Shown: positions 34,640-44,561, counted from the stretch's first letter. The stretch: DNA of 64,000 nucleotides from Blautia parvula (GCF_020215665.1 NZ_CP084061.1:5802501-5866500), one strand, 5' to 3'. The notes: generated from the letters alone by a model not told the origin. A program made the numbers and translations.

Positions 34640-34739
34640 TTCTTTCTGATGGCACAAAACGCGGATCCATTTAGAATTATGAAAGTAGATTTCTGATTCC
34701 CGATACTATGTGCAAGGTAAGAAATGATGAGGTAGAGAT

Positions 34740-35204
34740 ATGAACAAAGTAATTTTAATGGGTCGTTTAACCAGAGATCCTGAGGTGAGATACTCCGCAG
34801 GAGAAAACTCTATGGCAATTGCCAGATATACAATAGCCGTTGACCGCCGTTTCAAGAGAGACGGAGAAGCTACCGCAGACTTTATCGGATGTGTGGCTTT
34901 TGGAAGACAGGCTGAATTTGCAGAAAAATACTTCCGTCAGGGTATCAAGATCGCCATCAGCGGCAGGATCCAGACAGGCAGCTATGTGAACAAAGACGGC
35001 GTAAAAGTCTACACCACAGATGTTGTGGTTGAGGACCAGGAGTTCGCCGAGAGCAAAGCAGTCAGCGACAGCCATGTGGGACAGGCTGGCGGACAGGGAA
35101 TGCAGGGCATGGGAATGCCTTCACCGACACCTGGTGCAGCATCCTCTGCAGACGGATTCATGAACATTCCGGACGGAATTGACGAAGAGTTACCGTTCAA
35201 CTGA
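34740..35204 (+). CDS. ssb: Single-stranded DNA-binding protein
   Basis: 154 residues. N-terminal OB fold (MNKVILMGRLTRDPEVRY, FKRDGEATADFIGCVAFGRQAEFAEKYFRQG), a Gly/Met-rich linker, and the acidic C-terminal tip DGIDEELPFN that recruits replication and repair proteins. In the standard rpsF-ssb-rpsR arrangement. Confidence 0.97.
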   Translation: MNKVILMGRLTRDPEVRYSAGENSMAIARYTIAVDRRFKRDGEATADFIGCVAFGRQAEFAEKYFRQGIKIAISGRIQTGSYVNKDGVKVYTTDVVVEDQEFAESKAVSDSHVGQAGGQGMQGMGMPSPTPGAASSADGFMNIPDGIDEELPFN

Positions 35205-35238
35205 TAAAGGACGGAATTTGATTAGGAGGTAAAAAATC

Positions 35239-35502
35239 ATGGCTTACGAAAAAGGTAACAGACCGGATTCTCCGATGAAGAGAAGAGGCGGACGCAGAAG
35301 AAAAAAAGTTTGCGTGTTCTGTGGAAAAGAAAATAACGAAATCAACTACAAAGATGCAAATAAATTAAAAAGATATGTCTCTGAGAGAGGAAAAATCCTT
35401 CCGAGAAGAATCACAGGAAACTGTGCAAAACATCAGAGAGCTTTAACTGTAGAGATTAAGAGAGCAAGACATCTGGCAATTATGCCTTATGTTCAGGACT
35501 AA
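35239..35502 (+). CDS. rpsR: 30S ribosomal protein S18
   Basis: 87 residues. The core [24 protein letters not shown] and [21 protein letters not shown] is diagnostic. Has two cysteines in KVCVFCGKE near residue 18 and one in TGNCAKHQ, as in zinc-type S18. AGGAGG upstream. Last gene of the operon before a strong terminator. Confidence 0.98.
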   Translation: MAYEKGNRPDSPMKRRGGRRRKKVCVFCGKENNEINYKDANKLKRYVSERGKILPRRITGNCAKHQRALTVEIKRARHLAIMPYVQD

Positions 35503-35529
35503 TCTGCATACAGAAGCATTGTAGATAGG

Positions 35530-35560
35530 GCGCCGCTGCGTTGTGCAGCGGCGCTTTTTA
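35530..35560 (+). terminator. Rho-independent terminator after rpsR
   Basis: Perfect 10-bp stem GCGCCGCTGC (35530-35539) / GCAGCGGCGC (35545-35554), 5-nt loop, then TTTTTA. Confidence 0.92.
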
Positions 35561-35680
35561 TATTTCTGAAGAAGTCCGGCAGACGCGGAAAGCACTCTTT
35601 TGGTTTCATCACACCAAAAAACGTGTTATAATGGGCACATCGGATGCGTTCGGTTATACAAAGGAAAGTGAGGCAGGTAC

Positions 35681-36382
35681 ATGAATTACAAAATTTTAAT
35701 TGCTGAGGACGAACAGGACATTGCGGAGCTTTTAAAACTATATTTTGAAAATGAAGGCTACTGCGTCTTTTGGGCCGGCAATGGAGTGGAGGCGCTGAAG
35801 ATTCTGGAGAGGGAGGATATCAGTCTGGCAGTGCTTGATATTATGATGCCCCGGATGGACGGATATGAGCTCACCCGGCGTATCCGGGAAACCAGCAATA
35901 TCCCCATTCTGATTCTCTCCGCCAGGGATAAGAGCAATGATAAGATCCTTGGCCTGAATCTGGGAGCTGACGATTACATGGCGAAGCCTTTTGACCCGCT
36001 TGAGATTGTGGCAAGGGTGAATTCCAACCTCCGCCGTTTTTACCAGTTAAATACAGAGAAACCGAAACGGGAGGAATCCTATATTCTGAAGGTGGGGGAT
36101 CTGAGCCTGGATACACAGACGCTTGTCCTGAAGAAAAAGGGCGAGGAGGTTCTGCTCACACCAATGGAGTACAAGATTCTGGCCCTGCTTATGAAAAAGC
36201 CGGGCACTATCTATACAAAGGTGCAGATTTACGAGAGCACCAGCGGGGAGTATTTTGAGAGTGATGACAACACGATCATGGTCCATATTTCCAATCTCAG
36301 GGATAAAATAGAAGATAACCCGAAAAATCCACGCTACATAAAAACCATAAGAGGAGTGGGTTACAAGATTGAAGACAGATAA
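35681..36382 (+). CDS. OmpR-family response regulator
   Basis: 233 residues. Receiver with AEDEQD pocket, phospho-Asp in LAVLDIMMPRMDG (near 52) and KPFDPLE lysine; winged helix ending DNTIMVHISNLRDKIEDNP and IKTIRGVGYKIED. Upstream, the inverted repeat TTTTGGT/ACCAAAA around 35599-35622 and a TATAAT near 35625 may be the promoter and operator. Its end overlaps the kinase start. Confidence 0.92.
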   Translation: MNYKILIAEDEQDIAELLKLYFENEGYCVFWAGNGVEALKILEREDISLAVLDIMMPRMDGYELTRRIRETSNIPILILSARDKSNDKILGLNLGADDYMAKPFDPLEIVARVNSNLRRFYQLNTEKPKREESYILKVGDLSLDTQTLVLKKKGEEVLLTPMEYKILALLMKKPGTIYTKVQIYESTSGEYFESDDNTIMVHISNLRDKIEDNPKNPRYIKTIRGVGYKIEDR

Positions 36383-37991
36383 GAGAAAAACAGGAAGCTT
36401 TCTGGCTCTTCTTATACAGAATTATGTGGGATTTACGCTGACCATACTCTGCATTCTGGCATTGATTTCCACTGTCATCAACAAAGGTTTTGAAAGGCGG
36501 CTGGACCTGCCCAGCACCAGTGTCCTGGAAGAAAATGAGGGGCTTTTAGAGGCAGGCAGTTATGATAAATTTCCTTATAAAAAGGTGCTTGGCAAAAGAG
36601 GAGACTTTGCAGTTCTGGATGAGGACTGTAAGGTGGTGTATAAGAGCAGTGACGAGATGGAGACGTCCTTCACTGCTGCGGAGCTGTACTGTATACCGGA
36701 AATGACACTCTGGGAGTTTACGGAGACGACAACCTTTACGAATCAGGAGGGAAAGAAACAGATCCTGGTGAAACGGTACGGGCAAATTCCCAGTCAGGAT
36801 GGCGAAATGTATGAGGAGACAGAGAGTTTCATGATCCTGGATGAAAATTATAAGGTGCTGACCAATACCATGGACTTTCCTGCAAAGCGTCTCGGGGAGA
36901 GGGAACTGCAGTATATGACAGATTCGGTCTCAAAAAAATACGGATACCAGAAACATGTGTTTACCGGGGAGGACGGCAGAAAGTACACGGCAGTCTTCAA
37001 ATATAAGAAGATAGATGACCCCAGTTACCGCCAAATTGTCTCTGCCCTGGAACGGCTCTGGCTGCTGACAATCCCGCTGTATATTATCGTTGTGGCCGTT
37101 TTTGTGCTCAAACTGAACCGGAAGGTAAAGGTGCCGCTTACTTCTCTGAGCCGCACCATCACCCAGTACCAGCAGGGGGAGAAGCCCAGCAATGAGTACA
37201 GAGGGCCAAATGAGTTCGTGGAGATAGGTGATGATTTTGTCAGACTTGCCAACCGGCTCAACGAGAGTGAGGAGAGGCGTCTGAAGGCAGACAGGGATAA
37301 GCAGAAGATGCTGGCTGACATTTCCCATGATTTAAAGACTCCTATCACGGTGATCCAGGGATATGCCAGGGCTATCTGTGACGGTATGATACCTGAGGAG
37401 CGGCGGGAACAGTATCTCAGGACCATTTATCTGAAATCCTCAGCTCTCAATGAACTGATCAACACCTTTTATGAGTACAGCAAACTGGAGCATCCTGATT
37501 TCAGCCCTACACTGAAAAGGGAAAATATCTGTGAGTTTGCCAGGGAATATTTGGCAGCCAAATACAATGAGATTGCCCTGGCCGGATTCGACCTGGAGGT
37601 GGACATTCCGGAGGAGCCTCTCTTTTGTGACATTGACGCACAGCAGTTCAGGCGCGTGTTTGAAAATATCATTGCCAATGCGCTGCGGCACAATCAGGAG
37701 GGAACCATACTGCGCTTTAAGATCGCGGCTGAGGGAAACAGCATCAAGATCACCATTTCGGACAACGGAAAGGGAATCCCTCCGGAGATCGCGGATGTTA
37801 TCTTTGAACCCTTCACTGTGGGGGATGAGTCCCGCAACAGCAAGCAGGGAACCGGTCTGGGGCTTGCCATTGCCAAAAAGATCGTGAAATCCCATAAGGG
37901 ATATATCAGCCTTTCCAAAAAACCGGAAAAGGGAATGTCCACAGAGTTTATCATATGGATGAAAATGGGAGAAACGCTGTCTGAGACATGA
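36369..37991 (+). CDS. Sensor histidine kinase
   Basis: 540 residues starting at TTG 36369, 14 bases inside the regulator gene, with GGAGTGG upstream; no later ATG keeps the first membrane span. Two spans (about 13-35 and 230-252) flank a 195-residue sensor, followed by HAMP, the His in LADISHDLKTPITVIQGYA, NIIANALRHNQ, DNGKGIPPE and GTGLGLAIAKKI. Signal unknown. Its stop lies inside a terminator-like hairpin. Confidence 0.9.
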   Translation: MKTDKRKTGSFLALLIQNYVGFTLTILCILALISTVINKGFERRLDLPSTSVLEENEGLLEAGSYDKFPYKKVLGKRGDFAVLDEDCKVVYKSSDEMETSFTAAELYCIPEMTLWEFTETTTFTNQEGKKQILVKRYGQIPSQDGEMYEETESFMILDENYKVLTNTMDFPAKRLGERELQYMTDSVSKKYGYQKHVFTGEDGRKYTAVFKYKKIDDPSYRQIVSALERLWLLTIPLYIIVVAVFVLKLNRKVKVPLTSLSRTITQYQQGEKPSNEYRGPNEFVEIGDDFVRLANRLNESEERRLKADRDKQKMLADISHDLKTPITVIQGYARAICDGMIPEERREQYLRTIYLKSSALNELINTFYEYSKLEHPDFSPTLKRENICEFAREYLAAKYNEIALAGFDLEVDIPEEPLFCDIDAQQFRRVFENIIANALRHNQEGTILRFKIAAEGNSIKITISDNGKGIPPEIADVIFEPFTVGDESRNSKQGTGLGLAIAKKIVKSHKGYISLSKKPEKGMSTEFIIWMKMGETLSET

Positions 37992-38000
37992 CGGCGTTTT
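37971..38000 (+). terminator. Terminator overlapping the kinase stop codon
   Basis: AAACGCTGTC (37972-37981) can pair with GACGGCGTTT (37990-37999) with one unpaired base, followed by a T run. The TGA stop at 37989-37991 lies within it. Confidence 0.6.
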
Positions 38001-38064
38001 TCTGCTTTTGATCCCGGCATAAAGGTTCGTCATTTTGCACGAAAATGGGAACTGCAATTTAAAG

Positions 38065-38093
38065 TTGTGCATCACCGTATTTGATGGTATAAT
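38065..38093 (+). promoter_or_regulatory. Promoter of the gdpP-rplI-dnaB operon
   Basis: TTGTGC (38065-38070) and a perfect TATAAT (38088-38093) with a 17-bp spacer, 73 bases before gdpP. Confidence 0.6.
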
Positions 38094-38166
38094 ATTAAAG
38101 TACATTTTCATCCGGCAACGCATAATGAAGACTGGACAAAGTAGAGAAATTGGCAGGTAAGAGGAT

Positions 38167-40212
38167 ATGAATGGGAAAATTAAGATTAAAGGTCAGTTGA
38201 AGCTGTACATGCAGTGGCCGGTAATTCTGGCAGTCCTTCTGATTCTCATGGATATTTGTGTGTTCCGCATCAACAGGCGTGCTGGTGCTATTGCCAGCGG
38301 ATTTTTGGCTGTTTATTTGCTGATAGTTATTTTCTTATACCATCACAGCCGTGCCATCATCATGAATGAGCTGATTTCTTTTGCGACCCAGTACGGGCAG
38401 GTGCAGAGAAGCCTGCTGAAGGAATTTATCGTTCCTTACGCGCTGCTGGACAGCAAGGGAAAGCTGATGTGGATGAATGATGCATTTTCCGCCTTGTGTG
38501 AAAAACCGCGGAAATATAGAAAATCAATAACCACCCTGTTTCCGGAGATCACTGTGGACACGCTGCCGAAGGAGGATGCTTCTGAGGTTGTATTCCAGTT
38601 CAGTGAGAGGGATTATCGTGCGTCCATGCGCAGGATTTCCATCCAGAAGCTTTTGGAGGATTCAGGTCTGGTGGAGGCAGAGGAAGAGAATTTCCTCACA
38701 GCGCTGTATCTCTTTGACGAGACAGAGATTAACCGCTACATCCGCAGGACAGAGGACGAGAAGCTGGTTACAGGGCTTTTGTATCTGGACAATTACGACG
38801 AGGCACTCAACAGTGTGGAGGAAGTGCGCCGTTCACTTTTGGTTGCTTTGATAGAAAGAAAGCTGAACAAGTATTTCAGCGAGGTAGACTGTCTTGTGAA
38901 GAAGCTGGAAAAAGACAAGTTTATACTTGTGATGCGCCAGCGCTCTCTGGAGGAACTGAAGAAGAAACGTTTCAATATTCTGGAAGACGTAAAAACCGTC
39001 AACATCGGAAACGACATGGCAGTGACCATCAGTATCGGTATCGGTATCAATGCGCCCAGCTATGCCCAGAATTATGAGTACTCCAGAATCGCCATTGACC
39101 TTGCCCTTGGCCGCGGCGGTGACCAGGTGGTGATCAAGGACAAAGAGAGCATGACATATTTTGGCGGGAAATCCCAGCAGATGGGCAAGAATACCCGTGT
39201 GAAGGCACGTGTGAAGGCACATGCCCTGAAAGAATTTATGGTTGCCAAGGATAAAGTGGTGGTCATGGGACATAAGATTTCCGATGTGGACTCTATCGGT
39301 GCCGGTATCGGTATCTACAGGGCAGCAAAATCCCTGAATAAGAAGGCCCATATTGTTGTAAATAATCCAACCATGTCTGTGCGCCCTATCATTGAGAATT
39401 TTATGAACAATCCGGATTATGATGAGCATATGTTTGTGGACAGCGCGGAGGCAAAGGATATTGTGGACAACAATACCGTTGTGGTCGTGGTGGATACCAA
39501 TAAGCCAAGCTACACGGAGTGTGAGGAGCTTCTTTCTAAGACAAAGACCATTGTGGTGCTGGATCATCACCGCCAGGGTGCGGAAGTGATCTCCAATGCA
39601 GTGCTCTCTTATATAGAGCCTTTTGCTTCCTCAGCTTGTGAGATGGTGGCAGAGATCCTGCAGTATTTCTCTGATGATATCAGGATTTACAATATAGAGG
39701 CTGATGCCCTTTACTCCGGCATCATCATTGACACTAACAATTTTACAGCCAAGACGGGTGTGAGAACATTTGAAGCTGCTGCTTTTCTGCGCCGGTGTGG
39801 TGCGGATGTAACCCGCGTGCGTAAAATGTTCCGGGACGATGTGGCGTCCTACCGGGCGAAAGCTGAGGCAATCCGTCATGTGGAGACTTATCGGAATTAT
39901 TTCGCCATTGCAGTCTGCCCCAGTGAGGGTCTGGACAGCCCTACCATTGTGGCGTCTCAGGCAGCCAATGAGCTTCTGAATATCAGCAGTGTGCGGGCAT
40001 CCTTTGTGCTCACAGACTATAATCACACCATTTATTTCAGCGCCCGGGCCATTGATGAGGTGAATGTGCAGCTTATCATGGAACGTCTGGGAGGAGGCGG
40101 CCACATCAATATGGCGGGAGCACAGCTCAAGGATGAGACGATGGAAATCGCTGTCATCAAACTGAAAGAGACCATTGACCAGATGATCAAGGAAGGAGAT
40201 ATAGAGATATGA
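38167..40212 (+). CDS. gdpP: Cyclic-di-AMP phosphodiesterase GdpP (DHH family)
   Basis: 681 residues. Two N-terminal membrane spans (about 15-55), a PAS-like domain ([19 protein letters not shown]), a degenerate GGDEF domain ([33 protein letters not shown]), then the DHH domain with [12 protein letters not shown] and VVLDHHRQG and the DHHA1 motif [12 protein letters not shown]. Degrades c-di-AMP to pApA, controlling potassium balance and cell-wall stability. Its stop overlaps the rplI start (ATGA). This gdpP-rplI-dnaB order is standard in Firmicutes. Confidence 0.96.
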   Translation: MNGKIKIKGQLKLYMQWPVILAVLLILMDICVFRINRRAGAIASGFLAVYLLIVIFLYHHSRAIIMNELISFATQYGQVQRSLLKEFIVPYALLDSKGKLMWMNDAFSALCEKPRKYRKSITTLFPEITVDTLPKEDASEVVFQFSERDYRASMRRISIQKLLEDSGLVEAEEENFLTALYLFDETEINRYIRRTEDEKLVTGLLYLDNYDEALNSVEEVRRSLLVALIERKLNKYFSEVDCLVKKLEKDKFILVMRQRSLEELKKKRFNILEDVKTVNIGNDMAVTISIGIGINAPSYAQNYEYSRIAIDLALGRGGDQVVIKDKESMTYFGGKSQQMGKNTRVKARVKAHALKEFMVAKDKVVVMGHKISDVDSIGAGIGIYRAAKSLNKKAHIVVNNPTMSVRPIIENFMNNPDYDEHMFVDSAEAKDIVDNNTVVVVVDTNKPSYTECEELLSKTKTIVVLDHHRQGAEVISNAVLSYIEPFASSACEMVAEILQYFSDDIRIYNIEADALYSGIIIDTNNFTAKTGVRTFEAAAFLRRCGADVTRVRKMFRDDVASYRAKAEAIRHVETYRNYFAIAVCPSEGLDSPTIVASQAANELLNISSVRASFVLTDYNHTIYFSARAIDEVNVQLIMERLGGGGHINMAGAQLKDETMEIAVIKLKETIDQMIKEGDIEI

Positions 40213-40655
40213 AAGTAATTTTAATGGAAGACGTAAAATCCCTGGGTAAAAAGGGTGACATTGTAAATGTAAGCGACGGATATGCCAGAAACATGCTGTT
40301 TCCAAAGAAACTTGGCCTGGAGGCTACATCCAAAAACATCAATGATTTAAAGCTCCAGAAAGCTCACGAGGATAAGGTAGCACAGGAGCTGCTTGATGCA
40401 GCCCAGGCTTTCAAGGCAGAGCTGGAGACAAAAGAAGTGACCGTATCCATCAAGGTGGGAGAAAACGGCCGTACATTTGGTTCTGTCTCCTCAAAAGAGC
40501 TGGCTGAAGCAGCAAAAGACCAGCTGGGATATGATATTGACAAAAAGAAAATGCAGCTTTCCTCCCCGATCAAAGAACTGGGGACCACAAAGGTGCCGAT
40601 TCGTCTGCATCCGAAAGTGACAGCAGAGCTGAAAGTCATTGTGAAGGAAGCATAA
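40209..40655 (+). CDS. rplI: 50S ribosomal protein L9
   Basis: 148 residues. N-terminal domain [33 protein letters not shown], long connecting helix, C-terminal rRNA-binding domain ending [15 protein letters not shown]. Translationally coupled to gdpP by a 4-base overlap. Confidence 0.98.
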   Translation: MKVILMEDVKSLGKKGDIVNVSDGYARNMLFPKKLGLEATSKNINDLKLQKAHEDKVAQELLDAAQAFKAELETKEVTVSIKVGENGRTFGSVSSKELAEAAKDQLGYDIDKKKMQLSSPIKELGTTKVPIRLHPKVTAELKVIVKEA

Positions 40656-40685
40656 CGCTTCCGGGGGAAAGGAGCCATAGCTGTC

Positions 40686-42014
40686 ATGGAAGAAGCACTC
40701 ATAAAGAGAATCCTGCCCCACAGCATTGAGGCGGAGCAGTCGGTTATCGGTTCCATGATCATGAACAAAGATGCCATCGTGACCGCATCGGAGATTATTA
40801 CAGGTGATGATTTTTATCAGCAGCAGTATGGCATTGTCTTTGAAGCCATGGTGGGGCTTTACAATGAGAACAAGCCTGTGGATCTGGTGACACTGCAGAA
40901 CAGGCTGAAAGAGCTGGATGTGCCGCCTGAGATCTCCAGCATGGAGTTTGTGGGAGAGCTGGTGGCAGCAGTGCCTACCTCTGTCAATGTAAAGTATTAC
41001 GCGGAGATCGTGTCTGAAAAGGCAATGCTGCGCAAACTGATCAAGACCACAGAGGAGATTGCCAACACCTGTTATCTTGGCAATGAGCGGACGCAGGATA
41101 TTCTTGAGATTACGGAAAAGAAGATTTTTGACCTGGTACAGAGAAAAAGCAGTGATGAATTTGTACCGATAAAGGATGTGGTCCTGAATGCCATTGAGAA
41201 GATTGAGAAGGCATCCAGGACAAAAGGAAGTGTTACCGGTATCCCCACAGGCTTTATAGACCTGGATTACAAGATGTCCGGTTTCCAGCCGTCTGACCTG
41301 ATTCTGGTAGCTGCAAGGCCGTCCATGGGTAAAACGGCATTCGTACTGAATATTGCCCAGTATATGGCGTTTAAGAGTGGTGTCACCACAGCGATCTTCA
41401 GTCTGGAGATGTCAAAGGAGCAGCTGGTAAACCGTCTGCTGTCTTTGGAGTCAAAGGTGGATTCCCAGAGTATCCGTACAGGTAATCTGGAGGATGAGGA
41501 CTGGGCAAAGCTGATCGAGGGCGCCAATATCATCGGGTCATCCAATATGATCATTGACGATACGCCGGGTATCTCCATTTCAGAACTGCGGTCAAAGTGC
41601 AGGAAGTATAAGCTGGAGCAGAATCTGGGCGTTATCTTTATTGACTACCTGCAGCTTATGTCAGGAAGCGGCAGAAGCGAATCGCGCCAGCAGGAGATTT
41701 CCGATATTTCCAGGTCTCTGAAAGCACTGGCAAGGGAACTGAGCGTGCCGGTAGTGGCGCTGTCCCAGTTGAGCCGTGCCGTGGAACAGAGGCCGGATCA
41801 CAGGCCCATGCTTTCTGACCTGCGAGAGTCAGGGGCAATTGAGCAGGATGCCGATGTTGTTATGTTTATTTACAGAGATGATTATTATAATAAGGACTCT
41901 GAGAATAAGAATATTGCGGAGATTATTATTGCGAAACAGAGGAATGGTCCGATCGGGACGGTGAATCTGGTTTGGCTGCCTAATTATACGAAGTTTGTGA
42001 ATATGAAAAAATAA
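40686..42014 (+). CDS. dnaB: Replicative DNA helicase DnaB
   Basis: 442 residues. N-terminal helical domain (HSIEAEQSVIGSMIMN), linker, and RecA-like C-terminal domain with Walker A AARPSMGKTAF (near 216), FSLEMSKEQLVNRLL, Walker B IFIDYLQLMSG and the arginine-finger region LRESGAIEQDADVV. Hexameric helicase that unwinds DNA at the fork. GGAAAGGAG region lies upstream; 30 bases after rplI. Confidence 0.97.
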   Translation: MEEALIKRILPHSIEAEQSVIGSMIMNKDAIVTASEIITGDDFYQQQYGIVFEAMVGLYNENKPVDLVTLQNRLKELDVPPEISSMEFVGELVAAVPTSVNVKYYAEIVSEKAMLRKLIKTTEEIANTCYLGNERTQDILEITEKKIFDLVQRKSSDEFVPIKDVVLNAIEKIEKASRTKGSVTGIPTGFIDLDYKMSGFQPSDLILVAARPSMGKTAFVLNIAQYMAFKSGVTTAIFSLEMSKEQLVNRLLSLESKVDSQSIRTGNLEDEDWAKLIEGANIIGSSNMIIDDTPGISISELRSKCRKYKLEQNLGVIFIDYLQLMSGSGRSESRQQEISDISRSLKALARELSVPVVALSQLSRAVEQRPDHRPMLSDLRESGAIEQDADVVMFIYRDDYYNKDSENKNIAEIIIAKQRNGPIGTVNLVWLPNYTKFVNMKK

Positions 42015-42282
42015 AAAAAGAGGTTCTGCGGCGGGGGTGCTGTGGGGCCTTTTTTGTTGGGAGCGCACCCCCAATCCGCCTCTGCCCCTCCCGGCACGCT
42101 TCTCATTTCCCTGGTGTTCACACGGCCGCAGGGGAGTGGAGGAGGAAAGTGTGACGTTTGGAAGAGAGTCGCAGATGTGGAAGGGATAGGGAAAAGAGTG
42201 GGCAGGGGGTTGACAGTGAGGAAGAGGAGTGATATATTTGTCTTATTAAGAGATAAATATATCACTTTTGGAGGATGAGAGT
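42015..42282. other. G-rich intergenic region leading into the accessory island
   Basis: 268 bases, strikingly rich in G on the plus strand and unlike its neighbours. No gene is seen. A weak stem between AAAAAAAGAGG and GGCCTTTTTT around 42013-42055 may terminate dnaB. The right end holds the promoter and palindrome of the next gene. Confidence 0.4.
42210..42265 (+). promoter_or_regulatory. Promoter with long palindromic operator (module 1)
   Basis: TTGACA (42210-42215) and TATATT (42233-42238) with a 17-bp spacer. A palindrome spans 42229-42265: GTGATATATTT pairs with AAATATATCAC, and the centre TCTTATTAAGA is itself symmetric. It overlaps the -10, the place for a repressor such as the XRE protein encoded two genes on. 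Confidence 0.7.
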
Positions 42283-42924
42283 ATGAAGAGGGATTGGAAA
42301 GGGATTGGGTTGATTGGGGTTATTTTGGCGGAGTTTTTAGCGGTGGGGTTTGATGTGATCTTTAATGGGAGCAGGATCGTGAAACCGATAGATATGGAGA
42401 CTTATGTGTTCAGGGGGACGGATTTGCCTTTGATAGCGGCTACGGCGGGGCTTGTCTGTTATGTGTTTTATCTGGTGATCCGGGCAGTAGTAGTGAACTT
42501 CAGGAAGGGAGAAACGGCGGCTAAGGGAGTGACCAGGAAGCTGAATCCTAAGTTTGGGTGGTTTGGATTTTTTGGATTTGTGGGATTTATGGGGATTCCG
42601 GTTTATATGGTGCAGGGGCAGGTCTGGCCGTTTTTCTTTTTTGTATTTTTCGGGTTTTTTGGATTTTTCTATGAGGCGAAGATGAGCTGTACTTTGATGG
42701 ATGAAAGATTTAAGGAGGAACAGGCAAGGGCACAGCTGGTCTCTTACAGAACAGGCTTTGGGCTTCTGTGGGTGGTGGCCTGGTTTATGGGAATTACAGG
42801 AGGACATATAGATATACGTTATGTGGCTCTTATCTTTACCGTTGCCTCGTCCCTGATCATTGCGCTGGTACTTTTTTTAAACAGCTATCTTCTGTACAAA
42901 TATGATACGGAGGAAGCAGAGTGA
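42283..42924 (+). CDS. Integral membrane protein (DUF3796-like), XRE-linked
   Basis: 213 residues from the ATG at 42283, GGAGG 8 bases upstream. Five to six hydrophobic segments: near 8-27, 48-68, a Phe/Gly-rich pair at 88-130 ([17 protein letters not shown] and [15 protein letters not shown]), and two at the C-terminus. The resemblance to DUF3796 membrane proteins is by pattern and by its XRE neighbour. Function unknown. Codons in the first third are unusually G-ending. The palindromic operator upstream suggests repression by the XRE gene starting 1 base after its stop. Confidence 0.68.
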   Translation: MKRDWKGIGLIGVILAEFLAVGFDVIFNGSRIVKPIDMETYVFRGTDLPLIAATAGLVCYVFYLVIRAVVVNFRKGETAAKGVTRKLNPKFGWFGFFGFVGFMGIPVYMVQGQVWPFFFFVFFGFFGFFYEAKMSCTLMDERFKEEQARAQLVSYRTGFGLLWVVAWFMGITGGHIDIRYVALIFTVASSLIIALVLFLNSYLLYKYDTEEAE

Positions 42925-42925
42925 T

Positions 42926-43135
42926 ATGGGGGTAGATGGATTTACATGCAACCTGAAAAAATACCGCCAGCTAAAAGATATGACCCAGGAACAACTGGCC
43001 AATGCTGTAGGCGTCCGCCGCGAAACCATTATGCGCCTGGAAAAAGCCCAGTATAATCCTTCACTGAAACTGGCAATTGATATTTCAAGGGTTGTGGAGG
43101 CTCCCATAGAAGAAATCTTTATTTTTGATGAGTAG
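42926..43135 (+). CDS. XRE-family transcriptional regulator (module 1)
   Basis: 69 residues from the ATG at 42926; the in-frame ATG at 42902 lies deeper in the previous gene. One Cro/CI helix-turn-helix domain ([35 protein letters not shown]) and the short tail [12 protein letters not shown], as in small stand-alone regulators. Likely represses its own operon through the palindrome at 42229-42265. Followed by a perfect terminator. Confidence 0.85.
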   Translation: MGVDGFTCNLKKYRQLKDMTQEQLANAVGVRRETIMRLEKAQYNPSLKLAIDISRVVEAPIEEIFIFDE

Positions 43136-43137
43136 AC

Positions 43138-43176
43138 AAAAATGCAGCCATCACTTTCCGAATGGCTGCATTTTTA
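43138..43176 (+). terminator. Rho-independent terminator after XRE module 1
   Basis: Perfect 10-bp stem ATGCAGCCAT (43142-43151) / ATGGCTGCAT (43162-43171), A tract before and T tract after, so it may act in both directions. Confidence 0.88.
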
Positions 43177-43474
43177 TTACGCTTTCTGTCGGTTCCGAAT
43201 CTCCCTCTCTGCGAGGAAGAGCGAAAGTGGATACATCCTGTCCTGGTGCCGAATGGAAGGCCGGGAGATGAATCGGAAGAACTATTCCCTTTTCGGCGTG
43301 TGCCCGGTGAGACAGTCTGGCACGTATCCCCATGAGCACGCTCGAAATGTAAAAAAGTTTTCCAGGTCATGGAACATCCGCTGCTATTCAAAAATATCAT
43401 GAAAGGCAATTTCCTGCGCTTTCCTGAACACCCTAAAAAGCCTGTCTTATCAATTGATTTTTTCTAAATGGTTT
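43177..43474. other. Intergenic region between terminator and the convergent hydrolase gene
   Basis: About 300 bases. Short ORFs on both strands lack ribosome sites and recognisable domains. The base composition (mixed GC) differs from the AT-rich gene that follows. It could be a remnant of a lost gene, but I cannot identify one. Confidence 0.35.
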
Positions 43475-44299
43475 TCACTTATATAAACCAAGAAGATCAT
43501 TTACAAATATTTCATCATTGGTAAATTGAATTTTATTATTGTTTAAAAATCCATCCAATGATTGGATCGTTTTTTCAACAACAGAAATTTTCCATCTTTT
43601 GCTTAAATCTTTTTTAAAACTAATATAAATTTCATTTTTTAACGGTTCATATACGATTGAACTCAGAGTATTATCCTGACTGGTTTTGCTTAAAATTTCA
43701 AAGGCTTCATCTATTCCAAAGCTGTCCATATGATCGGAAATATATTCATAAGCACAAATATATCTGTCAGCACCTATACCACATACTTTATCATAATTTA
43801 CATCCTCAAAATTTCCATTCGGAAAATTAGTCATAATAATAAAATCATTATGAATGGGACTTATTATATTTCTATCCTTTCCCTCTTCCAGAATAAATGC
43901 ACCACCGGTTTTATCGGCAATCATAGTATGCAGTCCTAAATCCGGAAATAATGGATTCCTGGGATACGAGATCACTCTTTTATCAGGAAGTTCAAAAAAT
44001 TCAGAGGATTTTCCTGTTTTCCTTAAGGCCTCGTCAAAAATCTCAAAAGCAAACCAATCGTTTTCGTCACAACTTGCTCTAAAACCCGGACCATATTCTA
44101 CTGCCTGAGTACAGACAAAAAGCCCCTCACTATTAAAACCGGCGATATCCCTGTATCTGTTATCTAATAAAGCTGAAAAGTAAAATAAGTTCTTATCATT
44201 ATAACTTTTGACTTTCAATCTTAAGTCAATATCATCAGTGTCGAAATTCATACCATAAATAGCTTTTTCCTGATGATATACTGCAAAACTTGTACACAT
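43475..44299 (-). CDS. Linear amide C-N hydrolase, choloylglycine hydrolase-like (Ntn)
   Basis: 274 residues. Begins Met-Cys-Thr-Ser, so Cys2 becomes the N-terminal nucleophile after Met removal, as in bile salt hydrolases, penicillin V acylases and related amidases. GMNFDTDDIDLRL near residue 16, FNSEGLFVCTQ near 55 and TNFPNGNF near 157 fit the Ntn fold. At 274 residues it is shorter than typical bile salt hydrolase (about 315-330). The usual bile-salt pocket arginine near residue 18 is not evident, so its substrate is open. Clearly more AT-rich than its neighbours, suggesting recent transfer. AAAGGAGG upstream. Confidence 0.75.
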   Translation of the reverse strand: MCTSFAVYHQEKAIYGMNFDTDDIDLRLKVKSYNDKNLFYFSALLDNRYRDIAGFNSEGLFVCTQAVEYGPGFRASCDENDWFAFEIFDEALRKTGKSSEFFELPDKRVISYPRNPLFPDLGLHTMIADKTGGAFILEEGKDRNIISPIHNDFIIMTNFPNGNFEDVNYDKVCGIGADRYICAYEYISDHMDSFGIDEAFEILSKTSQDNTLSSIVYEPLKNEIYISFKKDLSKRWKISVVEKTIQSLDGFLNNNKIQFTNDEIFVNDLLGLYK

Positions 44300-44480
44300 T
44301 TTGAAGCCTCCTTTTAATATAATCTGTTTAGAGTATTGAAAGAATCATCTGGATATTTTATCATTGGCTTCACCACTTTTTTACACTTCTGTTCATATGA
44401 TACCACAGACATCCTGACGGTTCAATCCACAACATTTTTGTCTGTATAACCCCTGTCCCCTATATTATCAAAAATATAAA
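44300..44480. other. AT-rich divergent spacer
   Basis: Holds the promoter of the hydrolase gene (minus) on the left. I see no gene and no strong repeat. Confidence 0.35.
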
Positions 44481-44541
44481 GTAAAGAACTCTTTACATTT
44501 TGGCGGAATATGTTATAATACAAATGTAAAGAACTTTTGAC
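44481..44541 (+). promoter_or_regulatory. Promoter flanked by two matching operators (module 2)
   Basis: TTTACA (44492-44497) and TATAAT (44514-44519), 16-bp spacer. Two copies of a 16-bp dyad flank the -10: GTAAAGAACTCTTTAC (44481-44496, perfect) covering the -35, and GTAAAGAACTTTTGAC (44526-44541, imperfect) just after the start of transcription. This is a classic arrangement for cooperative repression by a small Cro/CI-like protein, here probably that at 44907. Confidence 0.8.
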
Positions 44542-44561
44542 ATTTAAAGGAGGTATAGATC

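Noticed and set aside
38833-39570. 245-codon minus-strand ORF opposite gdpP
   Set aside because: Antisense shadow rich in His and Ile; gdpP motifs on the plus strand are complete.
43142-43402. Short ORFs on both strands between XRE module 1 and the hydrolase gene
   Set aside because: No ribosome sites, no domain, and they begin within the terminator hairpin.
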